Origin: Clostridiales bacterium
GTDB lineage: Bacteria; Bacillota; Clostridia; Christensenellales; JAISNN01
Reading direction: 5' to 3'
DNA length: 7,204 nt
Assembly (NCBI GenBank): GCA_031289865.1
Contig: JAITOQ010000024.1
Coordinates: 1 to 7,204 of the forward strand
Position 1 is the first letter of the stretch. The number at the start of each line of letters is the position of its first letter. Position numbers and translations under genes: made by a program. This document shows, piece by piece, positions 1 through 5,370 of the stretch. The notes beneath the pieces are model-generated. The model did not search any database, had not been told where the DNA came from, and was given only the letters and a program-made list of their open reading frames with translations.

Positions 1-967
1 AAAACGGACGGTGCTTGCCGAATTTTTTCATGATAAAAAAGTTGGGGACAAAGAGTGCGCTCTCAAACAAATCGCGGATATTGACGACGAGCAGAGCAAG
101 GGTGATAGTCCCGAAAATCGGGAAATTATCGTAATGTCGGTTGCCGTAAATAAGTAAAACGTATATAACGAGCGTCACGGCAATCGCGTAGTACAAAAAC
201 GCGCCGAGCATGGTTAAAATGTAACATTTCACATACAGCTTTGACTTCAACAATTCGCCGTAGCTTTTAAAGGTGCTTTTGAGGGAATCCTTTTGTCGGG
301 ATATAGTATCGATACGCGGCTTTTCCTTTGTCCCGATAAAGGTGATGAGGAGCGGGATAGCAAAAATCGCGCCGAGCACCAAGCCCATTTTCATAAAATT
401 CATGTCCATGCCGACGTATTCCTCGACGGTTTCGGCGGGAATCATGGCGGAGTAAATAAAGCTGCCGCCGACCGACGCAATCCCCGAAAAGACGAAACGG
501 AGTGAGGAATAATTTGTGCGCTCGTTATAGCTGTCGACGATTTTGGGCAGAATAGCCTCGTAGGGAACAGTCCCCATCGAGTATGCCGTACTGAAACAGA
601 ATTGCGCGAAAAGGAAATAAAAGAACCGACCGAGATTGCCCTCTATTCCAAAACAATACCATAGCATAAAATAGGACAAAAAGACGGGTATAGCCGAAGC
701 TAAAAACCACGGACGGCAGCTCCCGAATCTTGTCTTTGTCCTATCGACGAGGATCCCCATTATCGGATCGATAAAGCCGTCCCAAATTTTCCCGATGGCG
801 ATTACCGCGCCCGCGAGAAGGGGAGGCAGACCCATGGCGAACATTAAAAAGCCCATGTAGTACAGCGTAAATACTTGAGTTACCCCGCCGCCCAACGCGT
901 AGCCCGTCGAATATGAAGTGATTTTCCATGCTTTTTTCAAAAAGCTTTTTGTTTTTTGAGTATCCAT
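1..967 (-). CDS. GPH-family (MelB-type) sugar:cation symporter, C-terminus cut by window edge
   Basis: This is an inner-membrane secondary transporter of the glycoside-pentoside-hexuronide:cation symporter family (MFS_2), expected to import a sugar or glycoside with Na+ or H+. The minus-strand frame from ATG 967 is open for 322 codons to the window edge; relatives have about 450-500 residues, so the C-terminal third is missing. The N-terminus is basic (MDTQKTKSFLKKAWK) and TM1 begins near residue 17 (YSTGYALGGGVTQ). The family signature WDGFIDPIMG lies at residues 62-71 and is followed by DRTKTRFGSCRP (75-86); D63 and D67 correspond to the cation-site aspartates of MelB helix II. A second conserved stretch, NERT, is at 148-151. 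A basic, polar central loop spans about 213-243. The sugar cannot be told from sequence. Start 967 has no Shine-Dalgarno sequence and nearly coincides with the predicted transcription start; the next Met (residue 38) would remove TM1. The gene is divergent from the phosphomannose isomerase gene. Confidence 0.87.
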   Translation of the reverse strand, partial: MDTQKTKSFLKKAWKITSYSTGYALGGGVTQVFTLYYMGFLMFAMGLPPLLAGAVIAIGKIWDGFIDPIMGILVDRTKTRFGSCRPWFLASAIPVFLSYFMLWYCFGIEGNLGRFFYFLFAQFCFSTAYSMGTVPYEAILPKIVDSYNERTNYSSLRFVFSGIASVGGSFIYSAMIPAETVEEYVGMDMNFMKMGLVLGAIFAIPLLITFIGTKEKPRIDTISRQKDSLKSTFKSYGELLKSKLYVKCYILTMLGAFLYYAIAVTLVIYVLLIYGNRHYDNFPIFGTITLALLVVNIRDLFESALFVPNFFIMKKFGKHRPF

Positions 968-971
968 AGCA

Positions 972-1003
972 ATTATAATATCTCAAACATGAGGTTTTGT
1001 CAA
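972..1003 (-). promoter_or_regulatory. Sigma-A type promoter of the symporter gene
   Basis: On the minus strand a perfect -35 TTGACA (998-1003) is followed after 17 bp by TATTAT (975-980). A perfect TATAAT (972-977) overlaps it with a 20-bp spacer. The TATTAT register places the transcription start at about 967-968, on the symporter start codon itself. This predicts a leaderless transcript. The hexamers and spacing are read directly; activity is inferred. Confidence 0.75.
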
Positions 1004-1085
1004 ATTAAAATAGGTTATTTATGCAAAAATTTGTATTTTTATAGATTTTTTTGCTCAAAAGAAATTTTTTTTCTTTAAAATACGC

Positions 1086-1114
1086 TTGTATAAAAATGCC
1101 GTTTATAGTATAAT
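1086..1114 (+). promoter_or_regulatory. Probable promoter of the phosphomannose isomerase gene
   Basis: A perfect -10 TATAAT (1109-1114) lies 17 bp after a weak -35 TTGTAT (1086-1091, three of six consensus bases). The predicted start near 1121 gives a leader of only about 16 nt to ATG 1137 or 34 nt to ATG 1155. The 9-mer TATAGTATA occurs twice 10 bp apart (1104-1112 and 1114-1122) and overlaps the -10. The surrounding DNA is very AT-rich, so chance matches are likely and the weak -35 limits confidence. Confidence 0.5.
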
Positions 1115-1136
1115 ATAGTATATATAAAATGGGGTT

Positions 1137-2114
1137 ATGGGCGGTTTTCGGTTTATGGATAGGTATCCTTTGGTATTAGAGGCGGTTTTTAAAGATTATC
1201 TTTGGGGCGGCGACAAGCTAAAGCGTGAATGGGGCAAATTGAGCGAGCTTGATGTGATTGCGGAGTCGTGGGAGCTTTCGCTCTTTCCCGACGCGCTGTC
1301 CCGCGTCACAAACGGCGCGTTTGCGGGGCAAACCCTATTGGAGGTTTTGGAGTTTCATTCGGATTTTGCGGGAGCAAAATGCCGTTCGTTTTCCAAGTTT
1401 CCGACCCTTATAAAGCTGATCGATTCGCGCGACAATCTCTCCGTACAGGTTCACCCGTCCGACGCGTACGCGCTCATCAACGAAAACAGCTTCGGAAAAA
1501 CCGAAGTTTGGTATATTTTAGAAGCGGAAGAGGGCGCGGGACTATACCTTGGATTCAACAAGAATACCGACAGAAACGAGGTCGCGGAACGCATCGCAAA
1601 CAACACTCTGACGGAGATTTTAAATTTTGTTCCCGTCACGGCGGGCGAGGCCTACTTTGTTTCGGCGGGTACGGTTCACGCTATCGGGCGCGGGATTACC
1701 CTTGCGGAGATTCAGCAAAACTCAAACCTAACCTACCGCGTCTATGATTTTGGGCGCGTGGGAAAGGACGGAAAACCGCGTGAATTGCACGTCGAAAAAG
1801 CACTTCGCGTCATGAACTACAAAAAAAAGACCGCGTTTGCCGCCGCATACCCTTATGTCGATTTCGGAGGCTACAAAAAGAAGGTAGTCGCCGACGACAA
1901 ATACTTCTACACCGAGGCTTATTCTACCGACGGGACATGTCCGCTCTTTAACCGCGACTCCTTTCTGTGTATCACCTCGATAGGCGGCGCGGCGGAGCTT
2001 CTCTATGACGGAGGAAAGGTTTCGTTTAGTAAAGGACAATCGGTTTTTTTGCCCGCGGAGTTTGAAGTCACGGTTGAGGGAAAAACGGAATTTTTGGCAA
2101 CAATGCTTAGATAG
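1137..2114 (+). CDS. manA: Mannose-6-phosphate isomerase, class I (short form)
   Basis: This cytoplasmic zinc enzyme interconverts mannose-6-phosphate and fructose-6-phosphate, linking mannose use to glycolysis and supplying mannose-6-P for glycan precursors. The 325 residues match the short Firmicutes class I form (about 315 aa) rather than the roughly 390-aa enterobacterial ManA. The N-terminal VFKDYLWGG is family-typical. Zinc ligands are visible as Q104 and H106 in SVQVHPSD, E123 in GKTEVWYIL and H181 in AGTVHAIG. The active-site block EIQQNSNLTYRVYDFGR (191-207) carries the conserved arginine R201. The C-terminal cupin half ends near the stop with no obvious truncation. The start is uncertain: ATG 1137 has only GGGG two bases upstream, while ATG 1155 (Met7, MDRYPLVLEAVFKDYLWGG) fits relatives better but also lacks a ribosome site. 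It is divergent from the symporter and 271 bp upstream of a ROK kinase, which suggests a sugar-utilisation locus. Confidence 0.93.
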   Translation: MGGFRFMDRYPLVLEAVFKDYLWGGDKLKREWGKLSELDVIAESWELSLFPDALSRVTNGAFAGQTLLEVLEFHSDFAGAKCRSFSKFPTLIKLIDSRDNLSVQVHPSDAYALINENSFGKTEVWYILEAEEGAGLYLGFNKNTDRNEVAERIANNTLTEILNFVPVTAGEAYFVSAGTVHAIGRGITLAEIQQNSNLTYRVYDFGRVGKDGKPRELHVEKALRVMNYKKKTAFAAAYPYVDFGGYKKKVVADDKYFYTEAYSTDGTCPLFNRDSFLCITSIGGAAELLYDGGKVSFSKGQSVFLPAEFEVTVEGKTEFLATMLR

Positions 2115-2120
2115 CGGAAA

Positions 2121-2156
2121 GTTGAGAGTTGAAGGTTGAGAGTGAGAGTTGCGGAT
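2121..2156 (+). repeat. 7-bp-period array closed by TTGCGGAT (left flank of composite repeat)
   Basis: Seven bases after the isomerase stop there is a run of imperfect heptamers: GTTGAGA (2121), GTTGAAG (2128), GTTGAGA (2135) and a six-base GTGAGA (2142). The run closes with GTTGCGGAT (2148-2156). The octamer TTGCGGAT (2149-2156) recurs inverted at 2309-2316 and direct at 5278-5285, each time between a 7-bp array and a GTCATTCTGA arm. Confidence 0.75.
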
Positions 2157-2171
2157 TTTTTTTAAAAAATA

Positions 2172-2298
2172 GGTGTCATTCTGAGCTTGCGAAGAATCTA
2201 AAATGTTGGCGGTATAATAACTAAAATAAAAATCGGATATTATTAGTGGTGATTCGGAGAAATCGTTTGAGATTCTTCACTTCGTTCAGAATGACACC
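2172..2298 (+). repeat. Imperfect inverted repeat with GTCATTCTGA...GAAGAATCT arms
   Basis: The left arm (2172-2199) and the inverted right arm (2270-2298) share 13 identical bases at the outer end (GGTGTCATTCTGA, 2172-2184 against 2286-2298) and nine at the inner end (GAAGAATCT, 2191-2199 against 2270-2278). A short unmatched middle differs by one base in length. The 70-bp interior is AT-rich with no ORF. In RNA the arms would pair as a long interrupted stem between the isomerase and kinase cistrons. A third arm is at 5301-5325. Similar CATTCTGAG...GAAGAATCT sequences are familiar as intergenic repeats in many bacterial genomes, from general recollection. No transposase is present. Confidence 0.85.
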
Positions 2299-2308
2299 GA
2301 CTTTAATA

Positions 2309-2337
2309 ATCCGCAATTCTGCATTCTGCATTGAAAT
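2309..2337 (-). repeat. Inverted TTGCGGAT plus 7-bp array (right flank of composite repeat)
   Basis: This stretch mirrors the left flank. ATCCGCAA (2309-2316) is the reverse complement of TTGCGGAT, and it is followed by TTCTGCA (2317), TTCTGCA (2324) and the degenerate TTGAAAT (2331). Read on the minus strand these are GCAGAAT heptamers leading into TTGCGGAT. That is the same unit used at 5251-5285, and it differs from the GTTGAGA unit of the left flank. Confidence 0.72.
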
Positions 2338-2373
2338 AAAACGTCAACGGGACAACAACCAAAACATAAATTC

Positions 2374-2380
2374 GGAGGAA
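2374..2380 (+). promoter_or_regulatory. Strong ribosome binding site of the ROK kinase
   Basis: GGAGGAA lies five bases before ATG 2386 and fixes that start. It contrasts with the absent or poor Shine-Dalgarno sequences of the symporter and isomerase genes. Confidence 0.85.
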
Positions 2381-2385
2381 ATGTT

Positions 2386-3333
2386 ATGATTATCGGTATC
2401 GACATAGGCGGCATGAGCGTCAAAGGCGGGATTGTCGACAGAAACGGAAAGATTTTACATAGGGCAAGCGTGGAAACAAAGGCGAAAGCCGACTATGCGG
2501 AGATTATCGCGGATATTGCGCACCTCATAGACGTATTGTTAAAGAGCGCGGGTATCGGTATCGAAAAAATCCTCGGTATCGGTATGGGTATTCCAGGGAC
2601 TATCGATTCCAAAAGGGGGGTCATCGTCTATTCCAACAATATCAATTTTATCGACGTGCCGATTGTCTCGGAGCTAAAAAAATACTATGCGGACACCCCC
2701 GTCTATATCAACAACGACGCAAACGCCGCCGCTCTCGGAGAGTATCGGTTCGGAGAGGCTAAGGAATACAAAAACTTGGTCTTTATGACCTTTGGTACGG
2801 GAGTAGGGACGGGAATCATCATAGACGGAAAGCTCTTTGAGGGCAACGGCTCCGCGGGCGCGGAGGGCGGTCACACCGTCATACGTCTCGACGGGCCGAA
2901 ATGCACATGCGGACGGCGCGGCTGTTTTGAGGTCTATGCCTCCGCGACCGCGCTCGTTAGGCAAACAAAAGCGGCTATGAAAAAGCATCCCGAAAGCCTC
3001 ATGACAAAAGTCGTATCGGAGCGCGGCAAGGTGAGCGGCAGAACCGCGTTTTTGGCGGCGAAAGAGGACGATCCGACCGCAAAAAAAGTGGTCGCAAGAT
3101 ACATTCAATACGTCGGAGAGGGGCTTGTCAATATCGCGAATATCTTTCGTCCCGACGTGATACTGATAGGCGGCGGCATGTCCAACGAGGGGGACGCTTT
3201 TATCGCGCCGCTTCAGGGCTTTATGGACGAACACCTATTCGGTATGAAAAACGGAAATCCGCGGGTAGCGGTACAAAAAGCGTCCTTGACAAATGACGCG
3301 GGAATTTTGGGCGCGGCTTCGCTCGTGCTATAA
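2386..3333 (+). CDS. ROK-family sugar kinase, probable glucokinase
   Basis: This cytoplasmic ATP-dependent kinase is expected to phosphorylate a hexose at O6; glucose is the most common substrate in the family, but mannose, fructose, allose or N-acyl-hexosamines are possible. The 315 residues are full length. There is no N-terminal helix-turn-helix, so it is a kinase and not a ROK repressor. The phosphate-1 loop is DIGGMSVKGG (6-15). GIGMGIPGTID (64-74) is the next ROK block. The catalytic aspartate is D111 in NNDANAAALGE (109-119). The phosphate-2 region is FGTGVGTG (136-143). The sugar- and zinc-binding block runs from E160-G-G-H163 to CTCGRRGCFE (173-182), with H163, C173, C175 and C180 as zinc ligands. 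The adenosine segment is VILIGGGMS (258-266). Its neighbours are the isomerase upstream and RNase J downstream. Placement near the isomerase and symporter supports a sugar-entry role, by inference; the 271-bp repeat-bearing spacer means co-transcription is not assured. Confidence 0.9.
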   Translation: MIIGIDIGGMSVKGGIVDRNGKILHRASVETKAKADYAEIIADIAHLIDVLLKSAGIGIEKILGIGMGIPGTIDSKRGVIVYSNNINFIDVPIVSELKKYYADTPVYINNDANAAALGEYRFGEAKEYKNLVFMTFGTGVGTGIIIDGKLFEGNGSAGAEGGHTVIRLDGPKCTCGRRGCFEVYASATALVRQTKAAMKKHPESLMTKVVSERGKVSGRTAFLAAKEDDPTAKKVVARYIQYVGEGLVNIANIFRPDVILIGGGMSNEGDAFIAPLQGFMDEHLFGMKNGNPRVAVQKASLTNDAGILGAASLVL

Positions 3334-3343
3334 AATCAGATTG

Positions 3344-3439
3344 AGTATTCTAAAATAAGGCGTTAAATAGAATACTTTACGGCAAAAAAGTCGAAATCAC
3401 ACAAAAAGTATTCTATAAAACGCCTTATTTTGGAATACT
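3344..3439 (+). repeat. Nested palindrome: 35-bp inverted repeat whose arms are themselves dyads
   Basis: Ten bases after the ROK stop, the arms 3344-3378 and 3405-3439 match as an inverted repeat at 32 of 35 positions around a 26-nt centre. One of the three differences would be a G-U pair in RNA. Each arm is also a dyad: AGTATTCTA (3344-3352) and TAGAATACT (3368-3376) flank AAATAAGGCGTTAAA, and the right arm repeats this with one end changed to TGGAATACT (3431-3439). The GTATTC/GAATAC core therefore occurs four times, and AAAATAAGGCGTT is the conserved arm centre. No U-tract follows on either strand, so it is not a standard terminator. I see no clear target-site duplication. A MITE-like element, a multi-site operator or a structured leader are all possible. 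Confidence 0.85.
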
Positions 3440-3457
3440 ATGCAAAGAAAAACAGTC

Positions 3458-3503
3458 TTTGTCTTTTTTCGCACTCGTTAATTTGCGTGCGAAAAAAGGC
3501 AAA
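3458..3503 (+). promoter_or_regulatory. 17-bp hairpin in the RNase J leader
   Basis: The segment 3458-3474 pairs with 3487-3503, with a perfect 12-bp core CTTTTTTCGCAC/GTGCGAAAAAAG (3463-3474 with 3487-3498). A G-U pair, a G-C pair and three A-U pairs extend it, around a 12-nt loop. It ends 40 bases before the RNase J ATG, upstream of AGAGG (3526-3530). The 3' side is A-rich and no U-tract follows on the plus strand, so it does not look like a plus-strand terminator. A 5'-leader stability or control element is an inference; minus-strand termination cannot be excluded. Confidence 0.6.
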
Positions 3504-3543
3504 AAGTGAAATAAATTTATAAAGAAGAGGAAACAAAGAACAC

Positions 3544-5214
3544 ATGGCAAAAACTTTTAAAATCGTATTTTTGGGCGGTATCGGAGAAATCGGAAAAAAC
3601 ATGACCGCCATAGAATACAGCAACGATATCATTATTATCGACGCGGGAATGTCCTTTCCGAGTTACAACATGCCCGGTATAGATTATATCATTCCCGATA
3701 TCAGCTACCTAAAATCAAACCGCGACAAAATTCGCGGAGTGGTTTTGACCCACGGACACGAGGATCACATCGGTTCGTTACCGTATTTGATCAAGGAAAT
3801 TCCGACCTTGCCCGTCTACGGGACGCGCTTGACGATCGCGCTCTGTCAGCACAAATTTAAAGAAAACAAGATTGCGGACAACGGCTTAAACGTCGTGACG
3901 GAGGGGGATGTAATTCACCTCGGAAACTTTAAAATCGAGTTTATAAAGGCGACGCATTCCATTGCGGGCGCGTGTCACTTAGCTATCGAAACCCCTATAG
4001 GAATGATATTCCATACGGGCGACTACAAGTTTGATTATACGCCGATAGACGGAAAGATGACCGACCTCGGACGGCTTGCCGATCTTGGCAACCGCGGGGT
4101 GACGCTCATGCTCGGCGAGAGTACAAACGTAGAGCGCGAAGGACATTCGATGAGCGAAAGAAACGTCGGGCAATCTCTCGACTATATCTTTTCGGAAAAC
4201 ATGAATAAGCGATTGATTATCGCGACTTTTGCCTCGAATATTTACCGAATCCAACAGATCATAGACCTTGCGGTCAAGTACGACAGAAAGGTGGTCTTTT
4301 CGGGTAGGAGCATGATAAACATTGCGGAAATGGCTTTCAAAATCGGAGAACTGAAATTTCAGCATACCGATATAGTCGAGCTTGAAAAAATCAAGCATTG
4401 TGCGCATGAAAAGACCGTGATTGTCTGTACGGGCGGTCAAGGCGAGCCGATGAGCGCGCTGTCACGCATGTCCACGGGAGATTTTGACAAGGTGACGGTA
4501 GGACCTAAGGACATGGTGGTCTTGTCCTCGTCGCCTATCCCGGGTAACGAAAAAATGGTTTTAACCGTGGTAAACAACCTTTATCGGTTGGGCGCGGACG
4601 TGGTTTATGAAGCGCTCCACGAGGTTCACGCGTCGGGACACGCGTATACGGAGGAGCTGAAGCTCATGCTGTCGCTCATAAAACCGAAGTATTTTATTCC
4701 CGTTCACGGCGAGTACAGACACTTAAAAAAGCACAGCTTTATGGCGCAATCCTTAGGAATACCGAAGGAGAATATCTTTGTTCCCGAATCGGGCTCTACG
4801 GTCATCATTCAGCGGAACGAAATGAAAGCGGGTCCAAGCGTACAAGCGGGAAATATCTATGTGGACGGTTATGTCACGGGCGATATGGACAGCCTTGTTT
4901 TAAAGGACAGACAGCACCTTGCGGAGGACGGCTTTATCATCATTATCCTCAACCTTTTGACCTTATCACCGGGGAGCGAGGAGGACTTTTTTGCAAACGT
5001 GGACGTAATTACACGCGGTTTTCACACCTTTGACGGCTTTGCCGCCGAAATGCGAGACGTCATCAAAAACGCGTTTTACGGCTTTGATTTTGACAAATGC
5101 GACGATATTGCGGTCATCAAAACCATCATAAAAAAGACGTTAAGAAAATATATTTTCAATAAGTACAAACAAAACCCAATGATTATGCCTATCGTTATGG
5201 ATAGCGCAAACTAA
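3544..5214 (+). CDS. rnj: Ribonuclease J (metallo-beta-lactamase/beta-CASP RNase)
   Basis: RNase J has 5'-3' exonuclease and endonuclease activity and acts in mRNA decay and in rRNA and small RNA maturation in the cytoplasm. The 556 residues match the usual length of about 555. The N-terminal KIVFLGGIGEIGKNMTAIEY is characteristic of the family. Metal-site residues are D33 (IIDAG), the HGHEDH motif with H70, H72, D74 and H75, then H138 (ATHSI), D160 (HTGDYKFD) and H388 (PVHGEYRH). The beta-CASP insert runs from about 190 to 370 with ATFASNIYRIQQI (227-239), SGRSM (253-257) and VHASGHAYTEEL (361-372), whose H366 is the beta-CASP histidine. The C-terminal region from about 450 (DRQHLAEDG, 455-463) is the RNase J linker and C-terminal domain. 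All catalytic residues are present. The start follows AGAGG at 3526-3530, a rather long 13-nt spacing. Whether it corresponds to J1 or J2 cannot be settled with one paralogue visible. Confidence 0.96.
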   Translation: MAKTFKIVFLGGIGEIGKNMTAIEYSNDIIIIDAGMSFPSYNMPGIDYIIPDISYLKSNRDKIRGVVLTHGHEDHIGSLPYLIKEIPTLPVYGTRLTIALCQHKFKENKIADNGLNVVTEGDVIHLGNFKIEFIKATHSIAGACHLAIETPIGMIFHTGDYKFDYTPIDGKMTDLGRLADLGNRGVTLMLGESTNVEREGHSMSERNVGQSLDYIFSENMNKRLIIATFASNIYRIQQIIDLAVKYDRKVVFSGRSMINIAEMAFKIGELKFQHTDIVELEKIKHCAHEKTVIVCTGGQGEPMSALSRMSTGDFDKVTVGPKDMVVLSSSPIPGNEKMVLTVVNNLYRLGADVVYEALHEVHASGHAYTEELKLMLSLIKPKYFIPVHGEYRHLKKHSFMAQSLGIPKENIFVPESGSTVIIQRNEMKAGPSVQAGNIYVDGYVTGDMDSLVLKDRQHLAEDGFIIIILNLLTLSPGSEEDFFANVDVITRGFHTFDGFAAEMRDVIKNAFYGFDFDKCDDIAVIKTIIKKTLRKYIFNKYKQNPMIMPIVMDSAN

Positions 5215-5216
5215 AT

Positions 5217-5341
5217 ACAGAATATGCAAAATAAATAATGCTTTTTTAATGCAGAATGCAAAATACAGAATGCAGAATTGCGGATAACAAATAAAGCCGT
5301 TGTCATTCTGAGCTACGAAGAATCTAAAACGTCGGCAATAA
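5217..5341 (+). repeat. Half copy of the composite repeat: 7-bp array, TTGCGGAT, GTCATTCTGA arm
   Basis: Directly after the RNase J stop, heptamer-like ACAGAAT (5217) and GCAAAAT (5226) are followed by a regular array: GCAGAAT (5251), GCAAAAT (5258), ACAGAAT (5265) and GCAGAAT (5272). The array closes with TTGCGGAT (5278-5285). After 16 bases comes one arm, TGTCATTCTGAGC (5301-5313) to GAAGAATCT (5317-5325). The following AAAACGTCGGC (5326-5336) matches AAAATGTTGGC after the left arm at 2200-2210 apart from two T/C changes. No inverted partner arm occurs before the der start, so the element is half or truncated. Confidence 0.8.
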
Positions 5342-5370
5342 ATAAACAAAAAAGCAAAGGATTATAAAAA

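Noticed and set aside
273..505. Two plus-strand ORFs of 60 and 70 codons
   Set aside because: They lie antisense to the symporter, whose frame is continuous with clear family motifs across the region; they have no ribosome site and no recognisable sequence.
741..986. Minus-strand 81-codon ORF beginning upstream of the symporter ATG
   Set aside because: It is a different frame over the symporter N-terminus. The symporter frame contains the GPH motifs; this one is a low-complexity out-of-frame reading.
1060..1080. AAAGAAA...TTTCTTT mirror around a T-run in the divergent spacer
   Set aside because: It is homopolymer-rich and expected by chance in AT-rich DNA; it has no G/C stem and does not sit where a terminator is needed.
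2213..2218. TATAAT inside the composite repeat as a promoter for the ROK gene
   Set aside because: No acceptable -35 lies 16-19 bp upstream (TTGCGA is 20 bp away), and the interior is AT-rich, so a chance match is likely.
3341..3369. TTGAGT plus TAAATA as a promoter for RNase J
   Set aside because: Both boxes match poorly and lie within the nested palindrome, whose sequence is better explained by its symmetry.
2121..5341. The spaced repeats as a CRISPR array
   Set aside because: The copies are few, lie in separate intergenic spaces around intact genes, are inverted relative to each other and lack regular unique spacers; no cas gene is present.
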